DNA of 64,000 nucleotides. It comes from Streptomyces narbonensis (GTDB lineage Bacteria; Actinomycetota; Actinomycetes; Streptomycetales; Streptomycetaceae). This document shows, one piece after another, positions 43,499 to 52,000 of this stretch. Position 1 is the stretch's first letter. Every line of letters begins with the position of its first letter. The position numbers were made by a program, and so were the translations under genes. The notes beneath the pieces are model-generated. The model saw only the letters and a program-made list of their open reading frames with translations. It ran no database searches and was not told the DNA's origin. The stretch is taken from positions 124,001 to 188,000 of the forward strand of contig NZ_BMSF01000012.1 of NCBI RefSeq assembly GCF_014649015.1. The letters run 5' to 3'.

Positions 43499-45516
43499 CA
43501 GCGCTCCTTGCCGGGCGAGGGCTCCCCGTGCACGTAACGCCCGAGCGCCGTGAGCGGGAAGACCAGCCGGTACAGGTGGTAGTTGATGGAGAAGTCCCAG
43601 GGGAAGCCGGTCCCGGTGAAGTACGGCTCGTCCCACGTGCCGTCCTCGCGCTGCGTCTCGGCCAGCCAGGCGATGCCCCGCCGGACGGGCTCGGAGTCGC
43701 GCTCGCCGGCCGCGAGAAGGGCGATGAGCGCCCACGCGGTCTGGGAGGCTGTCGAGGCACCGCGGCCGATCCACGCCTCGTCCTCGTACGAGCGGAGGTC
43801 CTCGCCCCAGCCCCCGTCCTCGTTCTGGACGGTCCCGAGCCAGCGGACGGCCCGGCGGACCGCCGGATGGGAGACGGGCAGCCCGGCGGCGGTGAGCGCG
43901 GGGAGCACCGAACCGGTGCCGTACACGTGGTTGACGCCCCAGCGGCCGAACCAGGCGCCGTTCGGCTCCTGGTTCGCGAGCAGCCACTCGATGCCCCTGC
44001 GGGTACGGGGGTCCTGGGCCCGCCCCTCGTAGGCCAGCATCTCCACCACATGGGCGGTGACGTCGGCGGAGGGCGGGTCGACGACCTCACCGAAGTCGCA
44101 GAAGGGGAGCTTGTTGGGGAAGGGGCTGGTGTTGTCGGCGTCGAAGGCGGCCCAGGCGCCGTTGCGCGACTGCATGCCGAGGGTCCAGCGGGTGCCCCGG
44201 GCCACCGCCGCGTCCACCCGCGCCGGGTCGGGGTGCCTGACCCGGCGCAGGGCGAGGACCACCTCGGCGGTGTCGTCGATGTCGGGGTAGTTGTCGTTGT
44301 GGAACTCGAAGGCCCAGCCGCCCGGGGGCAGCCCGGGACGCCGCACCGCCCAGTCCCCGGTCCGGGTGATCTCCTCGTCGAGCATCCAGTCGACGGCCTT
44401 GACCAGGGCCGGATGGTCGGGCGGGAGCCCCCCGTCGGCGAGCGCGATGGCGGCGAGACAGGTGTCCCAGACCGGCGACTGGCAGGCCTCGATCATGCGG
44501 GTGGGAGCACCTCCCTGCCCGTCGGGCCCCGGAGGGCCGTCCTCCCGCCAGACCGCGAAGCGGTCCAGGGACTCCAGGCCCGCGCGCATGACCGGGTGGT
44601 CGAGGTCGTAGCCGAGGAGGTGGAGGGCGATGACCGAGTAGACGGCGGGGGGCTGGATGCCGCCCCAGCAGCCGTCGTTCTCCTGGCGCTCGATGATCCA
44701 CCGCGCGGCCACGTTCATGGCGGTCCCGCGCAGCGCGCGCGGGGCGATCCGGTGGTAGGCGTGCAGCGCCTTGTCGAGCCGTTGGAAGATCCCGTCCCAG
44801 CCGGTGGCCGGGGCGAGCGGCCGGGGCGGGTTGGGCCGGGCCGGGTCGGTGTGCAGCTCGTCCAGCGGGAAGGGCGCGGGGCGGACCGGGCGCTTCGCGG
44901 AAACCACGGTGAGCGGCACGATCGTCTGCCGTGCCCAGCAGCCGAAGTCGTAGATGTTGAGCGGGAACCACTTCGGCAGGAAGAGCAGCTCGGGGGGCAG
45001 TTCGGGCAGGTCCTCCCAGCGCCACCAGCCGAAGAGGGCCAGCCAGATCCGGGTGAAGACCCGGGCTGCGGCGATACCGCCTCGGGCGCGCACCCATGCG
45101 GAGGCGCGGGCCATGTGCGGGGCCTCGGGCGGGTCCCCGGCGAGCCGCAGGGCGACATAGGCCTCGACGGTGGCGGAGACCTCGCCGGGTCCGCCGTAGA
45201 AGGTGGCCCAGGCCCCGTCCTCCCGCTGTTCGCGGCGGATGTGGAGCGCGGCGGCGCGGAGGGTGTCGGCGTCGAGGATGCCGAGGAACTGGCGGAGGAG
45301 GAGGTCCTCGGCGTCCATGGTGACGTTGGTCTCCAGGTCGCCCTTCCACCAGCCCTCCGGGTCCTGGCGGGCGAGCAGGTTCTCGACGGCGCGCTCCGCG
45401 GCCCGTGCGGCGGCTGCGTCGAGTCCCGACGCCGGGGCGTCGGTGTCGTGCGTGGTACTGGCCGCGGCCGCCCTGGGGCTCACGGCCCCGGCGCTTCCGT
45501 CGGTCGTCGCTGTCAT
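43498..45516 (-). CDS. shc: Squalene-hopene cyclase
   Basis: A 672-aa class II triterpene cyclase. The protonating acid motif DxDD is YPDIDDTAEVV near residue 412, and QW repeats (for example QENDGCWGG, QSRNGAWAAF, QEPNGAWFGRWG, QNEDGGWGED, QREDGTWDEPYF) cover the length. The first 30 residues are a Thr/Ala-rich tail. It folds squalene into hop-22(29)-ene on the membrane. It lies 108 bp after the polyprenyl synthase gene; that gap has a short GC-rich hairpin, so partial termination or a separate promoter is possible. Confidence 0.96.
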   Translation of the reverse strand: MTATTDGSAGAVSPRAAAASTTHDTDAPASGLDAAAARAAERAVENLLARQDPEGWWKGDLETNVTMDAEDLLLRQFLGILDADTLRAAALHIRREQREDGAWATFYGGPGEVSATVEAYVALRLAGDPPEAPHMARASAWVRARGGIAAARVFTRIWLALFGWWRWEDLPELPPELLFLPKWFPLNIYDFGCWARQTIVPLTVVSAKRPVRPAPFPLDELHTDPARPNPPRPLAPATGWDGIFQRLDKALHAYHRIAPRALRGTAMNVAARWIIERQENDGCWGGIQPPAVYSVIALHLLGYDLDHPVMRAGLESLDRFAVWREDGPPGPDGQGGAPTRMIEACQSPVWDTCLAAIALADGGLPPDHPALVKAVDWMLDEEITRTGDWAVRRPGLPPGGWAFEFHNDNYPDIDDTAEVVLALRRVRHPDPARVDAAVARGTRWTLGMQSRNGAWAAFDADNTSPFPNKLPFCDFGEVVDPPSADVTAHVVEMLAYEGRAQDPRTRRGIEWLLANQEPNGAWFGRWGVNHVYGTGSVLPALTAAGLPVSHPAVRRAVRWLGTVQNEDGGWGEDLRSYEDEAWIGRGASTASQTAWALIALLAAGERDSEPVRRGIAWLAETQREDGTWDEPYFTGTGFPWDFSINYHLYRLVFPLTALGRYVHGEPSPGKER

Positions 45517-45624
45517 GGCTTCCCCTTTGCGGCAGTCGGTTACTTCTGCTTCTACGGGTCTGCCGTCGGCCGGCGCCGGAAGGCACCGGCCGGCGACCGC
45601 GAACTCATATCAGGGCGATGGTGA

Positions 45625-46725
45625 TCATCTCTTCCGTACGACCACGAAGTCGGCCAGCGCGGTGAGCTGTTCCCGCACGCGGGCGGGCATGTCCACCTCG
45701 TGCAGGGCCGCGATCGCGACGGCGTGCTGGCGGCGGGCCTCCTGGGAGGTCCACTCGCGTCCTCCGGCCTCCTCGATGAGGGCCGCCCGGAAGGCGAACT
45801 CCTCCTCGGAGAAGGTGTCGAAGTCGTTGGACTTGGCGTCCTCGGCGAGCAGCCGGCCGAGCTGCTCGGAGGCGGGGCCGCCCGCGGCGAGGGCCGCGAC
45901 GACCGGCAGCGACTTCTTGCGCTGGCGCAGGTCGCTCCAGGTCTGCTTGCCGGTGGCCTCCGGGTCGCCCCAGATGCCGAGGAGGTCGTCGACGGCCTGG
46001 AAGGCGAGCCCCAGGTGGTAGCCGTACTCCTCCAGCTTGTCGGCGGTGCGGTCGTCGGCGCCGCCGAGGACGGCGCCGATGGAGACGGCGCAGGCGAGCA
46101 GGGCACCCGTCTTGTTGCCCTCCATCTCCAGGCACTCCTCGACGGTGACCCGCTCGCGGTGCTCGTAGGAGATGTCCTGGGCCTGGCCGTCGATGAGCTT
46201 GCGGCTGGCGGTGGTGAGCCTGCGGGTCGCGCGGCCGGCCTCGACGGTGCCGAGCTCCAGCAGGATCTCGTTGGCCAGGGCGAACAGCGCGTCGCCGACC
46301 AGGATGGCCTGGGCGGGGCCGTGCACCTTCCACACGGTGTCGCGGTGGCGGCGCTGCTCGTCGCCGTCCATCAGGTCGTCGTGGAGCAGTGAGAAGTTGT
46401 GGACGAGCTCCACGGCGACGGCGCCGGGGATGCCGACCTCGGGCGCGGCGCCCGCGGCCTCGGCCGACAGCAGGGCCAGCGCGGGGCGGACCGCCTTGCC
46501 GCCGTCGCCGTCGGCGGGGTTGCCGCCGGCGTCGATCCAGCCGAAGTGGTAGGCGGCCACGGTGTCCATGGGCGCGGCGAGGCGGTCGACGGCCGCCCGC
46601 AGTACGGGGGTGGACAGGGTCCGCCCCCGCTCCAGCAGTGCGGACACGTCCGCGGTGTCGACGGCCGGATTACCCGGCGGCACAGTCGGCACGGTCTCTC
46701 CTCTAGTTCCGGTACTCACAGTCAT
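45625..46725 (-). CDS. Polyprenyl (farnesyl-type) diphosphate synthase
   Basis: A 366-aa trans-isoprenyl diphosphate synthase. The first aspartate-rich motif is LLHDDLMDGDEQRR (FARM, DDLMD) and the second is QAVDDLLGIWGD (SARM, DDxxD). KAVRP upstream is the usual diphosphate-binding patch. In this operon it should supply farnesyl diphosphate for HpnC/D. Its ATG overlaps the hpnE stop (ATGA). Chain length cannot be fixed with certainty, but the context means C15. Confidence 0.93.
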   Translation of the reverse strand: MTVSTGTRGETVPTVPPGNPAVDTADVSALLERGRTLSTPVLRAAVDRLAAPMDTVAAYHFGWIDAGGNPADGDGGKAVRPALALLSAEAAGAAPEVGIPGAVAVELVHNFSLLHDDLMDGDEQRRHRDTVWKVHGPAQAILVGDALFALANEILLELGTVEAGRATRRLTTASRKLIDGQAQDISYEHRERVTVEECLEMEGNKTGALLACAVSIGAVLGGADDRTADKLEEYGYHLGLAFQAVDDLLGIWGDPEATGKQTWSDLRQRKKSLPVVAALAAGGPASEQLGRLLAEDAKSNDFDTFSEEEFAFRAALIEEAGGREWTSQEARRQHAVAIAALHEVDMPARVREQLTALADFVVVRKR

Positions 46726-48122
46726 GCCGCCTCCTGCAGCGGATGGTCATGACGGCGGCCGAGGGTGGAGAGCGCCGCGCCCGCTGCGCTGAAGCCGCTG
46801 CGGACGGCGCCCTCCATGGTCGCGGGCCAGCCGGTGGCGGTCCAGGATCCGGCCAGGTAGAGGCCGGGAACCCGGGTGCGGGCGCCGGGGCGGAGCCGGC
46901 CGACGCCCGGGGAGGGGGCGAACGTGGCCGTCCGCTCCCTGGTGACGAAGAAGTCGCGGATCCCCGCGCCGCGGGCGGCGGGCAGCAGCCGCTCCAGCTC
47001 CGGGAGGTAGCGCTCGCGCAGGGCGGCGACGGGCTCGTCGATCTCGTCCTGGGCGGCGGACTGGGAGACGGCGAGGTACTGGCCGCCGCCCTTCAGTCCG
47101 GAGGAGTCGGTGCGGTCGAAGACCCACTGGACCGGGGAGCCGAGCGCGGTGAAGAAGGGCCGCTTCAGCACCTTGCGGTCGTAGACGACGTGGAGGTTCA
47201 GGATGGGCGCGGTGTCGATGTCGAGCAGCCGGTCGGGGTCGTCGAGGGCGCCATCGGGCAGCAGGGCGTGCGTCTCGGCCTGCGGTACGGCGAGGACGAC
47301 CACGTCGGCATCGAGGGTCTCCCCCGGTACCTCGACGGTCCAACGCCCGTCATCCGTACGGGAGATCCGCTCGGCCTTGGTCCGCAGCGCGGTGCGGACG
47401 CCGAGGGCGTCGAGCTCCTTCGCGGCCCGGGTGTCGTGGAGTTCGCCGAGCGGGACGTGGGCCCAGCCGATGTCGGCGGCGCCGGGCTCGGAGAGGAGTC
47501 CGGTCTTGAAGACCATCGCGGCGAGCCCCATGGAGGCCTGCCCGGCGGGGGCGTTGAGGGTGGGGATGCCGACGAGGTCCCAGAGGGCCTCGACGGTCCG
47601 CGGGGACTGGCCGTGGCGGCCGAGCCAGGTGGCGAAGTCGATGCCGTCGAGCGCCGGGTCGGCGGGGTCGAGCTTCTTCAGGGCGAGCGCGGCGCGGCCC
47701 ACGGACGCTCGCTCGGCGAGGGAGAGGTGGGGGTACGTGGCGAGGCTGCGCGCGAGGTGCAGCGGCACGGGCAGGGCGTCGCGGCGGATCCGGCCGAGCC
47801 GGGGGCCGCGGGGGTGCCCGACGTCCAGGACGGGGACGTCGAGGCGGTCCTGGAGGGGGGCGAGCCGGGCTCCGTCGACGCGGTCGAGGAACCAGCGGTA
47901 GGCGGTGCAGCAGCGGAGGTACACGTGCTGGCCGTTGTCGACGGTGAGGTCGCCACGGCGGAAGGAGAAGGCGAGGCCGCCGAGGCGGGGCCGGCCTTCG
48001 AGCAGCGTGACCCGGACGCCGGCCTCGGCGAGCTGGAGGGCCGCGGTGACGCCGGCGAGCCCACCGCCGACGACGACGGCGTGGGGCTGCCGGGAGCTGT
48101 GCTCGGTTCCGTCGGTCGTCAC
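46722..48122 (-). CDS. hpnE: Hydroxysqualene dehydroxylase HpnE
   Basis: A 466-aa FAD-dependent amine-oxidase-fold enzyme. The dinucleotide motif VVVGGGLAGVTAALQLAEAG and the following LLEGRPRLGGLAFSF are at residues 15-50; the C-terminal FAD motif is VPGLYLAGSWTATGWPATMEGAVRSG. It reduces hydroxysqualene to squalene after HpnC and HpnD. The GTG start overlaps the small ORF stop by 4 bp (GTGA), and the stop overlaps the polyprenyl synthase gene. Confidence 0.95.
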   Translation of the reverse strand: MTTDGTEHSSRQPHAVVVGGGLAGVTAALQLAEAGVRVTLLEGRPRLGGLAFSFRRGDLTVDNGQHVYLRCCTAYRWFLDRVDGARLAPLQDRLDVPVLDVGHPRGPRLGRIRRDALPVPLHLARSLATYPHLSLAERASVGRAALALKKLDPADPALDGIDFATWLGRHGQSPRTVEALWDLVGIPTLNAPAGQASMGLAAMVFKTGLLSEPGAADIGWAHVPLGELHDTRAAKELDALGVRTALRTKAERISRTDDGRWTVEVPGETLDADVVVLAVPQAETHALLPDGALDDPDRLLDIDTAPILNLHVVYDRKVLKRPFFTALGSPVQWVFDRTDSSGLKGGGQYLAVSQSAAQDEIDEPVAALRERYLPELERLLPAARGAGIRDFFVTRERTATFAPSPGVGRLRPGARTRVPGLYLAGSWTATGWPATMEGAVRSGFSAAGAALSTLGRRHDHPLQEAA

Positions 48123-48256
48123 GCGGCCTCCGTTCGGGTCGGGTCTGTCGGCGGGAACACCCCGGCCGGGATCCCCACGGGCAGGAAGGATGCCGCAGGC
48201 AGGGACGCCGGGGCGGCGCTCCGGGTTGCCCGGCGGACGGAGGCGCGGGGGCGCAT
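48119..48256 (-). CDS. Small ORF between hpnD and hpnE, 45 aa
   Basis: A 45-codon ORF that fills the gap between hpnD and hpnE exactly. Its ATG shares one base with the hpnD stop (TGATG) and its stop overlaps the hpnE GTG (GTGA), so ribosomes can pass through the whole chain. The N-terminal half is Arg/Ala-rich (RASVRRATRSAAPASL), the second half Pro/Val/Phe with an acidic end. A DUF6380-type small protein is annotated at this place in other Streptomyces, as far as I recall; I cannot confirm that this is the same family. It may act mainly as a coupling device. Confidence 0.6.
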   Translation of the reverse strand: MRPRASVRRATRSAAPASLPAASFLPVGIPAGVFPPTDPTRTEAA

Positions 48257-49206
48257 CAGGCACGCCCCCTGGCCGTACGGCGGGCGATGTGACGGGTGTC
48301 GAGCCCGGAGAGCCCTCGGACGGCGACGTACGCCTTCTCCCGGCCCGGCAGCGAGACCCGGCCGCGCAGAACGGCCCCCGGGTCGCGCTCGATGCGGTCG
48401 AGGAGCCGCCGGTAGATGCCCGCCATGGCCGCGACGCACGCCCCGCTGCGCCGGTCGAGCATCGGCAGCAGCCGGTAGCCCTCGGCGAACAGGGCGCGGG
48501 CGCGCCGGACTTCGAAGTGGACGAGCCCGGCGAAGTCGGCGCCGGCCGGCGGGGTCGCGCTCCCGAAGCCTTCCCCGCAGCCGAACTTGGCGAGGTCGTC
48601 GGACGGCAGGTAGGTGCGGCCGTTCCCGGCGTCCTCGCGGACGTCCCTGAGGATGTTGGTGAGTTGGAGCGCGAGGCCGAGGGTGTCGGCGTACTCGGGG
48701 GCGCGGTCGGCACCCTGGGCACCGGGCTGGGTGCCGAAGACGCCGAGCGAGATCCTTCCGATGGCGCCGGCGACGCAGCGGCAGTAGACCTTGAGGTCGT
48801 CCCAGCTCTCGTAGGTCGCGCCGCGCACGTCCATGAGGACGCCGTCGATGAGTTCGTCGAGACCGCCGAGCGGGATCGGGAAGCGTCGCGCCGCGTCGGC
48901 GAGCGCGACGGCGACGGGGTCGGTGTCGTCGTCCTCGACCTCGCCCGCGCGGACGCGGTCGAGCAGCACGCGGGTGCCTTCGAGCCGCTCCCGCTTGGCC
49001 TCGACGGGGAGCGTGCCGTCGCCGATGTCGTCGACGCGCCGCGAGAAGGCGTACAGCGCGGACATCGCCTGGCGCTTGTCGGTCGGCAGCAGCCGGATCC
49101 CGTACGCGAAGTTACGGGCCTGCTGCCCGGTGACCGCCTCGCAGTAGCTGTAGGCGGCCAGTACCGGTGCGGACGGCTGGGGCTGTCCCTCCACGGTCGC
49201 GTTCAC
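48256..49206 (-). CDS. hpnD: Presqualene diphosphate synthase HpnD
   Basis: A 316-aa squalene/phytoene synthase-family enzyme. ALYAFSRRVDDIGDG is the first aspartate-rich motif (DDxxD-like) and LQLTNILRDVREDAGNGRTYLPSDDLAKFG the second, with the YCRCVAGAIGR pattern between. HpnD joins two farnesyl diphosphates to presqualene diphosphate. GTG start overlaps the hpnC stop (GTGA). Confidence 0.95.
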   Translation of the reverse strand: MNATVEGQPQPSAPVLAAYSYCEAVTGQQARNFAYGIRLLPTDKRQAMSALYAFSRRVDDIGDGTLPVEAKRERLEGTRVLLDRVRAGEVEDDDTDPVAVALADAARRFPIPLGGLDELIDGVLMDVRGATYESWDDLKVYCRCVAGAIGRISLGVFGTQPGAQGADRAPEYADTLGLALQLTNILRDVREDAGNGRTYLPSDDLAKFGCGEGFGSATPPAGADFAGLVHFEVRRARALFAEGYRLLPMLDRRSGACVAAMAGIYRRLLDRIERDPGAVLRGRVSLPGREKAYVAVRGLSGLDTRHIARRTARGRA

Positions 49207-50114
49207 CCCTCTCTCCGCGCCCGGAGCAGGACCGCTCCCACCTGGCGCATCAGGCTCGGCTTGGTGGCCTTCGGTGGGCCGGTCAGCACGTCGTATCCGG
49301 CGTCGGTGATGGCGTCGAGCGCCGAGAGACCTCCGCCGGCGAAGCCCGCGAGGAGCAGGCGGAGCCGGCCGTGGACGCTGCCGACGAGCGGGGCGCCCGC
49401 GTCCAGCAGCTCGCGAGCCCGCCCGGCCTCGAAGGCGATCAGGGCGCGCACGGAGGCGCCGGCGGTGGGCCTGGCGAGGTCGTCCTCGGTGACGTGGAAG
49501 CGCTTGAGGTCCTCGGCCGGCAGATAGACGCGGTCGTTGCCGAGGTCCTCTGCGACGTCCTGGAGGTGCTCGACGATCTGCAGGGCGGTGCAGATCTCGT
49601 CGGAGCGCCGGATCCGCTCGGGGGTGTCGGTGCCGGTGATGGCGAGGACGAGGCGGCCGACGGGGTTGGCGGAGAGCTCGCAGTACGCGAGGAGGTCGTC
49701 GTAGGTCTCGTACCGGCTGACCAGCTGGTCCTGGCGGTTGGCGGCGATCAGCCCGAGGAAGGGTTCGGGGGTGAGGCCGCGGCGCCGGACGGTCGGCTGG
49801 AGGCCCTGGAGGAGGGGGTGGCGGGGGCTGCCGTCGAAGACGCGGCGGAGGTCGGCCTCGAAGGCGTCGAGGAGGGCGAGCCGGTCCTCCGCCTCCTCGG
49901 GGGTGAGGCCGAGGTGCCGGGCGTCGGCGCCGCCGGGGGCGAGGTCGCCGTCGCCGATGTCGTCGACGAGCCGGGCGAAGCCGTAGGCCGCCATCAGGTC
50001 GTCACGCCAGGCCCGGGGCAGGAAGAAGGGGGCCACGGGGAAGTTCTCCTCCGCGGCCTTGCCGAGGGTGGCGCGCGAGGAGGCGTCGGGGCGCGCCTGC
50101 CGGGTGTCCGTCAC
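49203..50114 (-). CDS. hpnC: Hydroxysqualene synthase HpnC
   Basis: A 303-aa squalene/phytoene synthase-family enzyme. The N-terminus ENFPVAPFFLPRAWRDDLMAAYGFARLVDDIGDGD is the HpnC signature and contains the first DDxxD; the second is LQIVEHLQDVAEDLGNDRVYLPAEDL. It converts presqualene diphosphate to hydroxysqualene. GTG at 50114 overlaps the stop of a 20-codon leader ORF. First enzyme gene of the operon. Confidence 0.95.
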   Translation of the reverse strand: MTDTRQARPDASSRATLGKAAEENFPVAPFFLPRAWRDDLMAAYGFARLVDDIGDGDLAPGGADARHLGLTPEEAEDRLALLDAFEADLRRVFDGSPRHPLLQGLQPTVRRRGLTPEPFLGLIAANRQDQLVSRYETYDDLLAYCELSANPVGRLVLAITGTDTPERIRRSDEICTALQIVEHLQDVAEDLGNDRVYLPAEDLKRFHVTEDDLARPTAGASVRALIAFEAGRARELLDAGAPLVGSVHGRLRLLLAGFAGGGLSALDAITDAGYDVLTGPPKATKPSLMRQVGAVLLRARREG

Positions 50115-50173
50115 AGGTCGCTGCCCGCCGGAGGGACGGCGAGACCCTGGTGGAGCTGGAGATGCTGCGTCAT
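50111..50173 (-). CDS. Putative 20-aa leader ORF upstream of hpnC
   Basis: ATG at 50173 opens 20 codons (MTQHLQLHQG...PAGSDL) and ends in TGA overlapping the hpnC GTG. GGGAG lies about 11 bp upstream of the ATG, whereas hpnC itself has no good ribosome-binding site outside this ORF. Translation of hpnC may thus depend on the leader. The peptide has three His and four Gln but no obvious attenuation run. Confidence 0.5.
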   Translation of the reverse strand: MTQHLQLHQGLAVPPAGSDL

Positions 50174-50320
50174 GGCCGTCACGACTCCCGTTCTACACTG
50201 CCGATCCAATCCATCCTATTTCGGACACGCCGCCGACTCCTGCCCGCCGGGCCGTCTCCCGACGACCCGATGGCCGCGGGGTATCGCCCTACTTGCCTCG
50301 AAACAGACCGGTCCAGCTTA

Positions 50321-50343
50321 CGTTGTACGACGGCAGTCGTCGT
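50321..50343. promoter_or_regulatory. Candidate operator upstream of hopanoid operon
   Basis: Two overlapping dyads: CGTTGTACGACG (50321-50332, 5 of 6 pairs, centred on GTAC) and ACGACG-GCAGT-CGTCGT (50327-50343, 6-bp perfect arms). They lie about 150-170 bp upstream of the leader ORF of hpnC. Might be a TetR-type site; weak evidence. Confidence 0.35.
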
Positions 50344-50426
50344 TCCGGGGTGGCGGGGAGCCGGGACTTCGTCCGGACATGCCGCCAACACCCCTGCGGG
50401 AAAAGGGAGTTGAACTCCGATCCAGG

Positions 50427-51077
50427 TCAGAGCCCGCGCGTGCCGGAGACGACCATGGCGAGGGTGGATTCGACGACGTCGTCCCTGCGCTGCGCGGGCA
50501 GCCGTCGCAGGGGGCCGTCGAGGAGCAGGAGTGACAGTCCGTGCACGGCCGACCACGCGGCGGCTCCGGCCGCGGTCCGGCCCTCGGGCCGGGGGACGCC
50601 GACCTTGGCGAGACCCTCCAGGGCCTCCCTGAGCAGGGTGAACGCGCGGATCTCGGGCTCGGTCGCAGCCGCTCGGCCGACGACGGACTCCTCGGCCTCG
50701 GCAGGGCGGGGGACGCAGAACGCTGCCCGGTAGAGGCCGGGCTCGTCCACGGCGAAGCCGACGTAACCCCGGCAGAGGGCGACGAGCCGGCGCTCGGCGG
50801 CCAGCGCGGGATCGTCGGCGCCGGGCTCGCCGGCGGCGGCGCGCTCCATGGAGTCGGCGAGCCGGCACTGCGCGTGGAGCTTGACCGTACGGAGCAGCTC
50901 GCCCCGCCCGTCGAAGTGCCGGTAGGCGGCGGTGGGCGAGACGCCGACCCTGCGGGCGGCCTCGCGCAGGACGACCCGCTCGGGTCCCCCGTCGGTGGCC
51001 AGGTCGACGGCGGCGCAGATCAGCGCATTGCGCAGGTCGCCGTGGTGATAGGTCTTTCCCCCCGAGATCGCTGCCAT
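50427..51077 (-). CDS. TetR-family regulator upstream of hopanoid operon
   Basis: A 216-aa TetR protein. YHHGDLRNALICAAVDLATDGGPERVVLREAARRVGVSPTAAYRHFDGRGELL is the DNA-binding domain, followed by a TetR_C-type (WHG-like) ligand domain. ATG 51077 was chosen over upstream starts since the HTH begins shortly after. The same strand and order as the hopanoid genes, ending 253 bp before the leader ORF. It may regulate hopanoid synthesis or its own neighbours; two dyads (50321-50343 and 51094-51112) are candidate sites. Confidence 0.9.
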   Translation of the reverse strand: MAAISGGKTYHHGDLRNALICAAVDLATDGGPERVVLREAARRVGVSPTAAYRHFDGRGELLRTVKLHAQCRLADSMERAAAGEPGADDPALAAERRLVALCRGYVGFAVDEPGLYRAAFCVPRPAEAEESVVGRAAATEPEIRAFTLLREALEGLAKVGVPRPEGRTAAGAAAWSAVHGLSLLLLDGPLRRLPAQRRDDVVESTLAMVVSGTRGL

Positions 51078-51093
51078 GGACTCATCCTGCCCG

Positions 51094-51112
51094 ATGTTGA
51101 CCACATGAACAT
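51094..51112. promoter_or_regulatory. Candidate TetR autoregulatory operator
   Basis: ATGTTGACCACATGAACAT is a 19-bp imperfect dyad with perfect outer arms ATGTT/AACAT and one further pair inside. It is 17 bp upstream of the TetR start codon. Confidence 0.5.
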
Positions 51113-51167
51113 TCCAGGCGGACACGCGACGCGCGAGAAACGGACACACGGCGCGCGAAAAACGGAA

Positions 51168-51193
51168 CCGCCCCCACCGGAGGGTGGGGGCGG
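51168..51193 (-). terminator. Rho-independent-like terminator of the surface-polymer operon
   Basis: Eleven-bp perfect arms (CCGCCCCCACC and its complement) with a 4-base loop, followed on the minus strand by TTCCGTTTTT. It lies 22 bp after the TagH stop. Confidence 0.85.
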
Positions 51194-51214
51194 CACACGC
51201 GATGCGGGGCGCTG

Positions 51215-52000
51215 TCAGCGGGCGGTCTCCCGCTCGTACGCCTTGAGGACCTCGTCCGTGGGGCCGTCCATCAGGAGCTGCCCCTTCTCCAGCCAGAGCA
51301 CCCGGTCGCAGGTGTCCCGGATGGACTTGTTGCTGTGGCTGACGAGGAAGACCGTGCCGGCCTCCTTGCGCAGCTCGCGGATGCGCTCCTCGGAGCGGAT
51401 CTGGAACTTGCGGTCACCGGTCGCGAGGGCCTCGTCGATGAGGAGGACGTCGTGGTTCTTGGCCGCCGCGATGGCGAACCGGAGCCGGGCGCCCATACCG
51501 GAGGAGTACGTGCGCATCGGCAGGCTGATGAAGTCACCCTTCTCGTTGATCCCGGAGAAGTCGACGATGCCCTCGTACCGCTCGCGCACCTCCTCTCGGC
51601 TCATGCCCATGGCGAGGCCGCCGAGGATGACGTTGCGCTCGCCCGTCAGGTCGTTCATGAGGGCCGCGTTGACGCCCAGGAGCGAGGGCTGACCGTCGGT
51701 GAAGACCTTGCCGCTCTCGGTGGGGAGCAGTCCGGCGACGGCGCGCAGCAGGGTGGACTTGCCGGAGCCGTTGGAGCCGATGAGGCCGATGGCCTCGCCC
51801 CGGTAGGCGGTGAAGGTGACGCCGCGGACGGCGTGGACCTTGCGGACGCCACGGCTGACCTCGGCCTTGCCGCGGCCGACGATCCGGCTGAGCGCCGCGG
51901 TGGCGCTGCCCTTTCCTCCGCCGCCCGTGTTGACCCGGTAGACGATGTGGACGTCGTCGCAGATGACGGTGGGGACGTTGCTCGGGTTCGGGTCAGCCAC
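51215..52000 (-). CDS. TagH-like polysaccharide/teichoic acid export ATPase
   Basis: A 261-aa ABC ATPase of the TagH/Wzt group. Walker A is GLIGSNGSGKST, the signature YSSGMGARLRFAIAAA, and Walker B VLLIDEALATGD; the region KVHAVRGVTFTAYRGEAIG precedes. It lacks the C-terminal polymer-binding domain of longer Wzt proteins. GTG at 52000 overlaps the permease stop by 8 bp. With TagG it exports a lipid-linked polymer across the membrane. Confidence 0.92.
   Translation of the reverse strand: MADPNPSNVPTVICDDVHIVYRVNTGGGGKGSATAALSRIVGRGKAEVSRGVRKVHAVRGVTFTAYRGEAIGLIGSNGSGKSTLLRAVAGLLPTESGKVFTDGQPSLLGVNAALMNDLTGERNVILGGLAMGMSREEVRERYEGIVDFSGINEKGDFISLPMRTYSSGMGARLRFAIAAAKNHDVLLIDEALATGDRKFQIRSEERIRELRKEAGTVFLVSHSNKSIRDTCDRVLWLEKGQLLMDGPTDEVLKAYERETAR

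Noticed and set aside
45545..45600. GC-rich inverted repeat between polyprenyl synthase and cyclase genes as a full terminator
   Set aside because: No T-run follows and the genes belong to one pathway and strand; it may only cause partial termination.
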